Positions 26,401-36,619 of a DNA stretch of 64,000 nt are shown piece by piece (the first letter of the stretch is position 1; every line of letters starts with the position of its first letter). The notes below the pieces were generated by a model. The model did not search any database, was not told the DNA's origin, and saw nothing but the letters and a program-made list of their open reading frames with translations. This DNA is from Ridgeia piscesae (taxonomy: Eukaryota > Annelida > Polychaeta > Sabellida > Siboglinidae): positions 1-64,000 of the forward strand of contig JAODUO010001743.1 of the NCBI GenBank assembly GCA_025642075.2, in the 5' to 3' direction. Position numbers and translations under genes: made by a program.

Positions 26401-29400
26401 CTCTTCTTCAGAACAAGCCGCATTACCTGGATTTCATGAATACAATGTTGATTTATGGCTGTATCTGATTTGTATTTGGATTGGTTAAAAATTGAAAAAT
26501 TATGATAAGGTACACATTCTTATAGGTTTTGGGTATGACATACACAGTTGGGATTTGTCAGTCATTCCGCAGAAGTGAAGCAATGGATGGCAACTCTATC
26601 GCAGTGGAGTCACAACTATGTATATGCTTAGGACAAGTTTTGTGAAAAGTTTTGTTAGATGGGAGCACATGATCTACATGTAGATTTTATAAAGTAACTA
26701 TTTGATTTCAGCAATCACATGTGACTGGCTGGTCGTAGGAAACTACCTGCAATGTATATAAAACCAAATTTATTTTCCAGGGCTGACTTTACTGTTTACT
26801 TAATTGTCAGACAGTTATTTGTGAAAAGGATTGGATTTTTACTAGTGATCTGTGGTGGAATTTGGCTGAAATTAATTGTATGTAGCAGTGATGTCAGATG
26901 ACAATATCATGGTGCTGCGTTTGTACATGTGGTCCACAGCTGTGGTCATGTGACCTAATGCTGTGATCATGCAGCCTACTTCTGTGATTATGTGGTTCCA
27001 CTGCTGTGGATCATGTGACCTAATGCTGTGATCATGCAGCCTACTTCTGTGTTATGTGGTCCACAGCTGTGGTCATGTGACCTAATGCTGTGATCATGCA
27101 GCCTACTTCTGTGTTATGTGGTCCACTGCTGTGATCATGTGACCTAATGCTGTGATCATGCAGCCTACTTCTGTGATTATGTGGTCTACTGCTGTGGTCA
27201 TGTGACCTACTTGACATGCGCCTACCTCTGTGATTATGTGGTCCATGCTGACCTAATGCTGTGATCATGCAGCCTACTTCTGTGATTATGTGGTCCACTG
27301 CTGTGATCATGTGACCTAATGCTGTGATCATGCAGCCTACTTCTGTGATTATGTGGTCCACTGCTGTGGTCATGTGACCTAATGCTGTGATCATGCAGCC
27401 TACTTCTGTGATTATGTGGTCCACTGCTGTGGTCATGTGACCTAATGCTGTGATCATGCAGCCTACTTGTGTGATCATGTGGTCCAATGCTGTGGTCATG
27501 TGACCTAATGCTGTGATCATGCAGCCTACTTGTGTGATCATGTGGTCCAATGCTGTGGGTGTGTTGTATTATCTGCAGCTGTGATTATTTGGCCGTACAT
27601 TGAACTCTGATCATGTGGTCCATTGATGTGATTATGTGGTCTACTGCTGTGGTCATGTGGTCCTCCATTGCAATGGTCACAGTCCTCCAGAGCTGTGGTC
27701 AGAGTGTTGCTGTGTTTCAGTGGCGTGCCAACTTGCACTATTTTGCTGTCCCCGTCAGTCTTGTCACTGCCGTATCCTTCCTCGTCGCCCACTGTATGTT
27801 CTCTGTGTACGAGGTAGGTCATGTGACCAAGACACCACGGGCCACGACACGTGTGTAGCCAGAGCACCCTGACACTGCGTGCGTCTGACTGGCCGACACA
27901 TTCTGGCTCAGTCATCACATGTATTGTATAGTCTGGTTGCTTTGTTAGGGTTAGGTCAAATTGGTGAGTCTGTCCATCTGTATGTTTAGGTCAACAGTAA
28001 TAGCTGTTTTCCCAGACTGCTAAGTTTCTGAAATGAGAAAACTGGAGATTTGTGCGACAAATTCGAGTAGTGCTGCACGGTGAATGTTAACACAGTAATG
28101 AGTCTTTTTATGACACAATTTATAATATATAATATATTTAAATATATAAATTAAGGGGTGGGGGTGGGGGTGCCTTGTAGCCATGTCGGTGTGTGTGTAA
28201 CATGCACACATTCTGGCAGGTTTTCGCAAGAGACCCATCATACATGTTTTGAACTCGACTAGACGTTGAAAAATACATACAAATTCTACTGACAACAATG
28301 TCTCAAGGCCAGATTGTACAATACATGTCTGTGTGTTACCGTGTTTAACATTTCTATGATATATATGTGTCTACATGTGTACACATCATTTGTGTGGTTT
28401 GTGCACATGTGTGATGTATTTACAAGTGTATCAGTCTTATCTTGCAGGCGGTAGTTTTGTACACCAACTAACATGTGTATGCATCAACTAATGTATGTAC
28501 ACTGCCTGTGTAGGTATGTGTGTGTTCAACTACTCTGTACACTGTGTACGCTATAGAACAGTGTGTACACTACGGTACGGTGTGTGCACTATGGTACAGT
28601 GTGTGCACTATGGTACGGTGTGTGCACTATGGTACAGTGTGTGCACTATGGTACTGTGTGTGCACTATGGTGCAGTGTGTGCACTGTGGTACATTGTGTA
28701 CACTATGGTACAGTGTGTGCACTATGGTGCAGTGTGTGCACTATAGTACAAGACTCGATGTCTCTTTCAGAACATCCCTGCCTTGCACTATTATGCGGTT
28801 CCTGTCATTCTCGTGTGCATCTTCAGCTTCCTCATTGCTCACTGTTTCCTCACTGTCTACGAGGTAAGGATGCCTCTCAATCAACACTTTCATGCCAATC
28901 TCACACAGAACCATTTCCCTTTTGTAGTATAGAATCATTGAATGCTGTACAAGTCTAGATATATTCATGGAAGTATTGTAGTTTCAAAAAACTTTGAAAT
29001 TAATACACCAAGTACATGATGTGCAATTTAAGATTAGATTTGCAGTGTTGGGTAATTTTGTAACGAAAGATAAATTATACCAGTTAAATGTTTAACTGGC
29101 ATTAGCTGTTTAGTTTAATACTAGAATATTCATACATTGCATTGTTATATGGATTCATAAACATTATTGTGAGTTAACTTTTGCATTAGGGCAGCAGTGG
29201 GCCCCAGATAAGTCTGTCAGGAAATAAGTTTGCACTTGTCTGACTGAAGAAAACAAACACTTGAAATACTTGCTTCTGTTTTATCAACATACAAATTGTC
29301 CAGTTCTCATGCAAGTGTCTAGGTTATAATAAGTGGAGCTAGTTATGCATATTACTGACTTTGGTGGTTAAATATAAATACCATAATATTATGTGATATT

Positions 29401-32400
29401 GCAGTGAATTCAAATTTGAGTCTGGTAAGAACTATGAAGCAAACCTACATAGTTAAGTGTTTTGTTACAATAAAATATCACATTTCACGTGTTCTTTAAT
29501 AACACTTACACACTGAACTAACCCATGAAGCCACACACTGCAGTAATTGATTGTGTTAGAAACGGTTTGTATCTGTTGATTTATAAAATTTTAATATTTT
29601 ATAATTTGACTATAATTTTAGGTTCGTACTTAAGTTATGACATTTTTTAAGGCTCAAAGACTACACTAAACAAAAACAAATACTTACTTCAGAGCAAATG
29701 TTGTAACATACAGGATGTTACAAGATCAACTATAGTCTGGTTGAAATATCATATTTCAACACTTGCTCCAAAGTAGGTTAATGTATTTATGTCTAAATAA
29801 CTAAGTTGTGGTTAATTTTCACTTCTCTGCTGTGCCTTTTACAGACAGTTTCATAAAATAGCTGATGTATGTAAAATACATAATATATCTATTGGTAATT
29901 TTGTATTCAGAACATATTAAATGATGTTCACATATTAATTATTGTTTGATGATCAACACTTAATAGCATATCTGTATATACGTTTTTGATTGGTAGCCAT
30001 AGATGTGAAGGAATTGATTGCTGTGGTGCTGTGGGTTGGTTTTTGATTGGCGGTTGTTGATTGACAGATGGTGATTGACACACTGTTGCTGTGTTTCTGT
30101 GAAGACACTCAGATGAATGACGGGACTGACGGCCGTGCCTACTACATGGGCTCGTCCCTTATGGTTAGTAAACTGTGTAGAATATGCATAATTGTCCAGG
30201 TTCACCCGTACAGGAGCTCTCTTCTCTCTTAGGAGTTCTCTATTTCATAAAATTCATTTCCACCTAGGGAGCTCTCTACTACTGAGGGGGCTCTCATACC
30301 ATGCCAGTGTCTTTTTATTGGGTAGGGGTTTTCACAAGTTTGGTTTATGTCTGAATTTTTCTTGTTAATAAGAATTATTATGTAATTTATAGATCAATGT
30401 GCACGTGGATCTGTTACCTGTTAGTGAGATACTACAGTGATGTGTTTATTGTGGGATCTTATGATGAAGATGTTTTTCTTATTAAATGGTGTTCATATGA
30501 TAAATTCAATAATTATTTTTGCATACTTTTAACACTCTTATAATGTAACTTGTTCACAAACCCAGCCAATATATCTCACTGTGAAACAAAATACTTTGAT
30601 TGTTCATTGTTTTTTAAATTCTTTTTAGTCATATACAGGATATTGGTGATAGATCGAGAACAACTGCGTATTTCTGGATATAATTTGTCTATAAAATGAT
30701 CCTAATTGTCTGAATACTTCTGAACTGTTGATCAGCTCATGAGTTATTTTCTACCATAATTAATCACTATTTACACACAGCACATACAGAACAATCAAAA
30801 TAAACTATAAATAATTTGACCTACTTTTTATACAACCATGAATAAAAAGATGGCGAGTGTTTTGAACCTCGCGACCAATCCCAGGAATCAACCAATGGGT
30901 GTACTGCGTGTTTGTGTGCTGCGACGTGTCATGTTTCTCGCTTCCTCCCCTAGGGTTATGTGCAGGAGTCGAGCGCGACGCTTGACCGCATCGCTCCAAA
31001 ACGTGCGCGTGTCGTAGCTGCAAAAGCAGAGGAGATGGAGCCAGCTCTACCCATGGAGCCTGTGTGAACTATGTAATTCTTGCTCTTCCTTCCTCTCTCT
31101 CTACCACTCTGATTAACCTGGGTGAAATACCTTTCTAGAGAGATTGTTTTGTAACGGACACAGGGCACTATTTATTAACAAATTCTGTAAACTCACGCTA
31201 TAAGGACGTTTGACTTTTAGGAAGTTTTGCATAAGGAACACCTTCGAAATTCCAGTTCTGTCCTGCACTACGTACCCATAGTTGCATACAAAGGGCTTCA
31301 GTGCAATACATTATTTATATGTATATATATTTGTATATATATTTACTTTGTTTTGATGAAAAAGTTTAAATATTTGTGGTCGATTTGTTATACAAAGTGT
31401 TACAGTGTACCCTCAGGTAATAAAAATGCGGTGTAATAAATTAGCCCCGCCGTCACTCCAACCGTGCCCTCTGGCTAAAAACCGACATTTTAAAGTATGA
31501 TTAAAAAAGATGGTGCTTGTCGCATTTTGAAAGCAAACACTCTTGAGCATATAATTTAATAAAAAAAATGATAGGTACCTAACTCAACACATTTTTAAAG
31601 AAACGTTTTGTCCTGGTTTGGATTTTTTTCTAAAAATTCATTTACTACATTTTGCTGTAGATGTAAAAAGCATGCGAGTCCTAATAGTGAGGCTCCACTG
31701 TCGTTATCCTAACAATTAATACAACGTAATATTTTGGGTGTTGTTTTATTTTTTAATAAACCACTACTATTTCACTCAGGTTAATCAAGTTTTCACAAGA
31801 CAGCCTCCCCATTAACAGCTAGCATCTTTATTAACAAGATGCACACATCTAACCAGATGTACATACGTATTAACAGACTCTCATTAACACAGCAAATTGT
31901 CCTATAGAATTTTTTGGAAATATGGTATTATTATTATTAATATGGAAGGATTATTAAAATGTAAATGGCAATGTTTAGAAATACAGTTTAACAGCATGCT
32001 CAGTGGAATAACTTGACATCAACTTGCTGCCCACAAAGGAAAGTTTGGTGCATCCCTTGTTGTGGGGAGGCTTCATTGTTGTGTGTGTGTGGGGGGGGGC
32101 GGGTGCGTGCATGCGCACGCGTGCGTGTGTGTGTCAAACTAATATCTCATTTTCTGAGGCAGTCACAACTGATCACACTGCTTACGCATTTACCGCACCC
32201 AATTACCTGCACGTTTACGATTGGGTCACATTTGAATGATTTTACAGCTTTTATGTTTATCATAACACCATACATGGTCATTTCAGAATGACACAATGAA
32301 TTACTATTTTGAAATTTAAGTTTTGTCTATTGCATTCTTGATTCGTATAAAAATCTGCATATTTTTTACATTGATGTTTTCTGTTTGGACATCAGTGAAA

Positions 32401-35008
32401 TTCCTTTAAATGATCAGTTAAATTATATATTTAGTAATGTCAATATTCCTTGTGTTGCCATGCCTACATGTGGAAACAAATACTTCTTGGGTATCTGAAA
32501 GTTAACTTCATGTATACAGTGCTCAGATGTATTGTTTATTTGAATATATATTCCAAAATGTTCACCTCAATATTAAACACAAATGTCCATATATATTGTG
32601 TTTTTTGTGCATGTAAACATTGGCCAAAGGATATAATATGGTACTATTTAAATAGTGCAAGACAAGTGTGTTCTGAAATAAGCATATATGGTAGAGATGT
32701 TGCTTCACATAAAACTAATGCCATGTTATTCAGTACGTTTGTGTGTTATTATCTGTTGTATTGTGTCATAAATCAGTCTGATTCCTTGGAAATCTGAATA
32801 TTGGTATTGCAAATATAATAATTGAATATTAGTAATGAGGACATTTAAAATAAAATTCAATAATTTGTATGAACATTATGAATAACATGGATCAAAAATA
32901 TGAATCAAACAAATATCAGTAAATCACTAAGTCTTGGAACTTACTATAATTATGTACAAACTGCTTTGTCAGTTTTCTTTAAGTAAATTACAGTATACAA
33001 ACAAACTTGTGATGTTTGTAGATATTTGCCTGTGTTGGCCTGATTTCCATGGGATCATTTGCATGTGATACTTGATAAATATAATGTACAGAAATCCTGA
33101 TAAATGTTCATGAATCTGTTGAATGGCTTTTGTTGCTTCCCACTATGCATGTGTTCACTGCTGTTGTTTAACTTGTCACTGGCAATGATCGCTAGCACAT
33201 AAATGCCCATTACCATTTTTTGAATATTTAAATAGTGCTCAACGGATGCACACATATCAAAAACATTTCATTTTTGTTTTTGTTTCTTGGAGAAATACCG
33301 TAAAGGTTTTGCAGACATAAATATTTTTATATTTACTTTAATTACAGTATTTCTTGATACTGACAAATACACGTAGCCCTGAATGGATGGCATAGGCTCC
33401 ATAAAACTGCACTGCACAAAAGAAGCTTGCTTGAGACAAAATCGATAAAGAAATAAGTAACAGCAATTGGCACACTAATCACGCTTCTGCACCATAGCTT
33501 GGAACAGGTTTTTACACCTTGAATAATGTTTGAACACTGCATACTAAACATTTTAAAAACACTGCATACTTTACATTTTTTAAAACACTGCATACTTTAC
33601 ATTTTAAAACACTGCATACATTACATTTAAAAACACCGCATACTTTACATTTTAAAAACACTGCATACATTACATTTTAAAACACTGCTTACAGTACATT
33701 TTAAAAGCACTGCATACATTACATTTAAAAATGCTGCATAATTTACATTTTAAAAGCACTGCATACTTTACATTTAAAAAATACTGCATACATTACATTT
33801 AAAAACACTGCATACTTTACATTTTAAAAACACTGCATGCATTACATTTTTAAACGCTGCATACTTTACATTTTAAAAACACTGCATACATTAAATTTTA
33901 AAACACAGCATACTTTACATGTTAAAAACACTGCATATATTACATTTTAAAACACAGCATACTTTACATGTTAAAAACACTGCATACATTACATGTTAAA
34001 AACACTGCAAACATTACATTTTAAAACACTGCATACTTTACATTTTTAAAACACTGCATACATTACATTTAAAAACACTGCATAATTTACATTTTAAAAA
34101 CACTGCATATATTACATTTTAAAAACAGACGATCGTCTTAAAATATTCAGTTTTAGTAAATATATTTCATTTAATTGCGTTTGACACTTTAAAGAGATAC
34201 GGTAGCATAGGGATGAACGTACATATTTTGCCCTACATGCTTATTGACAGCGTTTCTTTTTATGGCATTTTTCAGTTGCCTGTCTGCATTTTATGCATTT
34301 GAGTTAATACAACGTATGTGGACCTCAGATTGTATCAAAGGAGTTCAATTTGATAACGTTAAAAGAAGTAATTTTCCTGATTTGTGTTACATGCATTGTG
34401 GCAATATGACTACCTTTTTAGAACTGGTAAACCATTGTCATTTCTCCAGCAATTGGAAATATTTCTCTTATTAATAGTTACTTTGTAATTATGAAATACA
34501 CACATTTTTACATGTGATGTGTTTGTTTTTGATTGTCAAACAGTTATAGAAAGATTGTATTGAAATAGAAATTAACCATACACATGTGTTCATGAAGTTC
34601 AATAATAATTTAACTGCACATCTGGTAAGCTGAGTTGGGCAGCTGCCAAAGATGAAACCTCATTTTGGGTACCTAAATTGTGTAGATATTCACCAATGGT
34701 ACAACTTTTGAAAAACCCTGAAGTTTCGGGGACAGTTACAACTGACGACGTAGAAAACCAGACATCAGTGAGTGTCCACGGGAAACATGCGTCCTATGTT
34801 TCATAATTTATTAATGACTTTCATCGAGATCTGTTTTAATTAGATTATTCCATCAGACCTATATATCTTGAGGAACTTAATGTATGACAATGTTATGTTT
34901 TTTCCGCCATAGGACTATGTGAAGACGACACACCAAGCTCTGGCCCCACGAAGCCCTCAAGGGGACACTGAGTTACAGCCATACACGCCAGTGAGGCGGA
35001 AACAATGA
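14443..35008 (+). CDS. SLC44A1: Choline transporter-like protein, SLC44A1/CTL1 type (multi-exon)
   Basis: SLC44 proteins are ten-pass membrane transporters; CTL1 carries choline at the plasma and mitochondrial membranes for phospholipid synthesis. Coding exons by splice site and phase: 14443-14484, 15201-15302, 16174-16316, 17808-18032, 18479-18660, 19087-19176, 19416-19561, 20722-20908, 21683-21857, 22777-22917, 24665-24780, 25579-25616, 26215-26343, then 27721-27813 or 28771-28863, then 30068-30163, then 30954-31067 or 34913-35008. Every junction keeps the frame, giving 672 or 666 residues; human CTL1 has about 657. Family landmarks are [11 protein letters not shown] before TM1, [11 protein letters not shown] (residues 63-73), [61 protein letters not shown] and [13 protein letters not shown]. 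The N-terminus [14 protein letters not shown] is short and Cys-rich, as in CTL1 (MGCC...). The start is the least certain part. The gene is close to CTL1 but could be annotated as a generic CTL. Confidence 0.95.
15656..15800 (+). repeat. Compound ACACC / CAC / CA microsatellite
   Basis: A CACAC-CACAC pentamer run, then CAC triplets, then CA. It lies in the intron between SLC44 exons 2 and 3. Confidence 0.95.
15861..16128 (+). mobile_element. tRNA-derived SINE, family A
   Basis: The head has a clear box A (TAGTGGCTCAGTGGGTAGA) and box B (GGTTTGAATCC), followed by a body with TTGCTCCAATTCACTC, GACAGTGGTGGATATTTGTG and GGCTGGATGCTTTC, ending near GGATACTTTG...AGAACTTA. Body and tail are shared with 41757-42025 and 61405-61725. 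The SINE ends about 45 bases before the SLC44 exon 3 acceptor, so the branch point lies in or beside it. Confidence 0.88.
16613..16965 (-). mobile_element. LINE 3' fragment (C-terminal reverse transcriptase region)
   Basis: The - strand reads [20 protein letters not shown], then after a break [20 protein letters not shown] and [20 protein letters not shown]. The WAGHV and GRP..RW motifs are typical of the C-terminus of RTE/Jockey-type LINE polyproteins. It is interrupted by stops and truncated at its 5' end. Confidence 0.8.
16980..17335 (-). mobile_element. Second LINE 3' fragment, degraded
   Basis: The - strand holds [19 protein letters not shown] and later [14 protein letters not shown], which match the 'LQWFGHVERR' and 'DR.KW..L' tail of another LINE family. 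Stops and shifts are frequent. Confidence 0.6.
17345..17690 (-). mobile_element. tRNA-derived SINE, family B
   Basis: On the - strand a head with TAGTGGTTGGCA (box A like) and GGTTCAGTACC (box B like) starts near 17690. The body carries CAACATTGGGGACTGT and ends with CATTGTAACCACAAT near 17350. It is the best-preserved family B copy in the window. Confidence 0.85.
19850..20644. mobile_element. MITE with 36-bp perfect terminal inverted repeats
   Basis: The 36 bases at 19850-19885 (core GTGACGTGTTCTAACGAAAT) are the exact reverse complement of 20609-20644. ATAT flanks both ends if the element proper starts at GTGAC. There is no transposase frame. The interior at 20100-20290 is CpG-rich and holds CCAAT boxes in both directions, a TGACGTCA and a TGCGCCTGCGCGCA motif. 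It lies between SLC44 exons 7 and 8. The superfamily is unassigned. Confidence 0.9.
20932..21600 (+). repeat. 20-bp tandem array rich in AATAAA
   Basis: The unit CAGAATAAATAGTAGCTCCA repeats almost perfectly from 20932 to about 21260, then in broken form to 21600. It begins about 25 bases after the donor of SLC44 exon 8. AATAAA occurs about 25 times on the gene's sense strand. The - strand open frames of repeated [12 protein letters not shown] are products of the array. Confidence 0.95.
22970..23008 (+). repeat. TAG / CAG trinucleotide microsatellite
   Basis: A short TAG run with CAG interruptions just downstream of SLC44 exon 10. Confidence 0.85.
23391..24595. mobile_element. Non-autonomous pogo/Tigger-like DNA transposon
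   Basis: Ends CAGTCGCGCCTCG...TATAACGCG are inverted at 23391 and 24595 and flanked by TA on both sides, the target duplication of the Tc1/mariner/pogo group. The CAGT...CCTCG...TTAT-like end is typical of Tigger/pogo elements. The left end repeats CTATAACGCG three times. No transposase frame is present. It sits between SLC44 exons 10 and 11. Confidence 0.85.
24781..25420 (+). repeat. 53-bp tandem array derived from the SLC44 exon 11 / intron junction
   Basis: Twelve units follow exon 11 directly. Each resembles the end of the exon (TACCTCAACCTCAACGCCTA...ATCATTG) plus the start of the intron (GTGAGTGTC). The first units are near-identical (TACCCCAACCTGAATG... CATCATTG, GTGAGTGTCTGTGACATTAG). 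The last unit (about 25382-25420) is closest to the real exon, with AAGTACCTCAACGTGAATGC. Most units keep a GTGAGT donor-like site. Confidence 0.92.
26925..27570 (+). repeat. About 63-bp tandem array with repeated TCATGTGAC motifs
   Basis: About ten units carry GCTGTGATCATGCAGCCTAC, TTCTGTGATTATGTGGTCCA and TGCTGTGGTCATGTGACCTA. The 63-base period equals 21 codons, which leaves the - strand open for 169 codons by periodicity. The array lies in the SLC44 intron before alternative exon 14a. Confidence 0.93.
27721..27813 (+). CDS. SLC44A1: SLC44 exon 14a, one of two alternative TM exons
   Basis: The exon is 93 nt, phase 0 on both sides, with acceptor TGTTTCAG and donor GTAGGT. It reads [13 protein letters not shown], then [18 protein letters not shown]. 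It covers the family's ninth membrane segment, which in vertebrate CTL1 ends FLVAHCFLSIYE. Exon 14b downstream codes for the same segment, with 18 of 31 residues identical. A 63-bp tandem array ends about 150 bases upstream of this exon. Confidence 0.9.
28560..28752 (+). repeat. 19-bp tandem array (GTGTGCACTATGGTACAGT)
   Basis: About ten units, each with the palindromes GTGCAC and GTAC. The array ends about 20 bases before the acceptor of SLC44 exon 14b, so it occupies the branch-point region. Confidence 0.93.
28771..28863 (+). CDS. SLC44A1: SLC44 exon 14b, alternative to exon 14a
   Basis: The exon is 93 nt, phase 0 on both sides, with acceptor TCTTTCAG and donor GTAAGG. It reads [13 protein letters not shown], then [18 protein letters not shown]. 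It is homologous to exon 14a over its whole length, and its C-terminal half ([12 protein letters not shown]) is closer to vertebrate CTL1. Using both exons would keep the frame but add an extra membrane segment, so exclusive use is expected. A 19-bp tandem array ends about 20 bases before the acceptor. Confidence 0.9.
28870..30060. other. SLC44 intron without recognisable features
   Basis: AT-rich, with no repeat family, exon or inverted-end element that I can recognise. Confidence 0.4.
30954..31067 (+). CDS. SLC44A1: SLC44 alternative last exon A
   Basis: The acceptor CTCCCCTAG is followed by 37 codons and TGA in phase 0, which fits the end of exon 30068-30163 (...AYYMGSSLM). The tail reads [20 protein letters not shown] and ends EPALPMEPV. 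It is hydrophilic with a basic patch, as expected for the cytosolic C-terminus. AATAAA signals at 31419 and 31435 lie within a normal 3' UTR distance. Vertebrate CTL1 also has C-terminal splice forms made with alternative last exons. Confidence 0.8.
   Translation, partial: GYVQESSATLDRIAPKRARVVAAKAEEMEPALPMEPV
31419..31440 (+). terminator. Two polyadenylation hexamers for last exon A
   Basis: AATAAA occurs at 31419-31424 and 31435-31440, about 350 bases after the stop codon of last exon A. The function is inferred from position. Confidence 0.5.
31450..33530. other. Intronic / intergenic stretch between the two alternative last exons
   Basis: No exon is supported here. The sequence is AT-rich with a short GT/GC simple repeat near 32080-32135. 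Confidence 0.4.
33535..34125 (+). repeat. About 24-bp tandem array (TTACATTTTAAAAACACTGC core)
   Basis: More than 20 imperfect units carry the core ACTGCATACTTTACATTTTA with length variation in the A tract. The array lies in the intron before last exon B. Confidence 0.9.
34913..35008 (+). CDS. SLC44A1: SLC44 alternative last exon B
   Basis: The acceptor TTTTCCGCCATAG is followed by 31 codons and TGA in phase 0. The tail reads [20 protein letters not shown] and ends [11 protein letters not shown]. The ELQP motif near the end recalls the ELKPM end of vertebrate CTL1. A long 3' UTR follows to AATAAA at 36591. The position 3' of exon A implies that exon A and its polyA site must be skipped to make this form. 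Confidence 0.8.
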   Translation, partial: DYVKTTHQALAPRSPQGDTELQPYTPVRRKQ

Positions 35009-36590
35009 AACACACTGGACACTGCATGTAGTGGACAAACTCCCCCCAGTGGACGTCAAGGGAGAGGTCATTATTTATCAGCGATTGGCTGGAGGAATCA
35101 AAATTTTTAAATCAAAACCACCGCAAAATCATGTCCACTGAAATCTGACCGCCATTTTGTACATTTGTAAAACTTTATTACAGTTGACAAAACTATATGG
35201 AATTAAAATTGACATATTTCCATGTCTCCAACACTACCGTGAATCCAGCCACCAGAGTTGTGACTGATTCCGCACGCTAGATACATCCAGCACCACCGCA
35301 ATAAATTAATGATGGCTCCCTAAATATATGTCCGCCGTAGTTGGCCCATGATTTGCAGCTTCACTGTAAATACTATTATTATATACTATATATTTACTTA
35401 TAATCACATATATATTTATAATTAAGATACCCATTGCTGTTTGCATAGTTGCTCATCTTTTATATAGATGTTTCATTTAGAAGTGATGATGACTAATTTA
35501 TCTGGCTGAAGATAACTTCAGTCTCTTGCAGTTTATATGCCAGGTTATAATATCTGTGTTGTAAAAACATCAGTGTAGTTATATCAACTAGTTTTGAATC
35601 GGGGCGGTTTAGTAAAAGGACCTCCTAGCTTGGAATAGAGCCATGATTGTTGTGTGTGGCTTTAGATATGAGTATATAAATATATTTACACACAGTACAG
35701 ACTAGCGCTGTAGAAAGACAGCCAGTCTTGTAGGTGAATGCAGATTTCTCAGACTGTTCGGGTAGACTTGTACTAGATATCTTGTTAGAAGTGATCGTGT
35801 TTCATATAATTTTTATCATCTAATGTTTTGAAGAATGGTGTTTTTTCTAAATTATATTTTTTATATTTGTTGCCACTGCTGGAGACAAACGGCCCTGGCG
35901 AAGTATCAAATGAGTGTGAAATCTCAATGTGTTCTGGGCAGTAGCTATGATATGCGTGGTTGTGAACAAAGCTATGTATGTGCTTTTTCCGTGAAATACT
36001 AGTAGGAAACAGCCATAGATATTGAATATATTGTTCATGGCTCCACGAATGGTTTTATTGAATGATTTGACTTACTTTGGAGCACAAATTTGAAAACATC
36101 TATGGATCTTATTGTATGATTTGATTTACTTTGGACGACAAATTTGTCGATGAGTACGACGTTTTGACCCGTCAGCTACGGGCCATGTTCACGTACTCAT
36201 CTACTAATTTTTGCTTTGAAGTAAGTGAAATTACCCAGTAAGAGCCATAAATGTTTTCGGTTGGTTTGTACACAAGGTATGGTTTGGTTGTGAGTCAGCT
36301 GGTGAGACTGCTGTATTTCAGTGGGTATTTCAGACCGGTGATGAAGATAATACAAAAATCCCACCAGAGAAATGTTTCTTTGCTAGAAAATACTTGACTC
36401 AGTTTATCATTGACATGTGCCAGAATTACTGTAGTAATGTTTGAGGAACAGTAAATTGCTTACTACAGAACTTGTACGTGTCAGTGCTGTATTTATAGTC
36501 AATTCTATAGCTACTGGCAGCAAAGGTTTTTAGAATTAAGAATATGTTATTGTAACTTTCGTAGCACCATTGTGGCCACAATTACTTTTA

Positions 36591-36596
36591 AATAAA
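36591..36596 (+). terminator. Candidate polyadenylation signal for last exon B
   Basis: AATAAA followed within 30 bases by GT-rich sequence. It implies a 3' UTR of about 1.6 kb from 35009; earlier AATAAA hexamers near 35300 could also serve. Confidence 0.45.
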
Positions 36597-36619
36597 GTTG
36601 ATATTACATGATGTCACTG

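Noticed and set aside
27041..27550. 169-codon - strand open frame with a 21-residue repeat
   Set aside because: The frame stays open only because the DNA period (63) is a multiple of three. It has no splice context or conserved domain and lies inside the SLC44 intron array.
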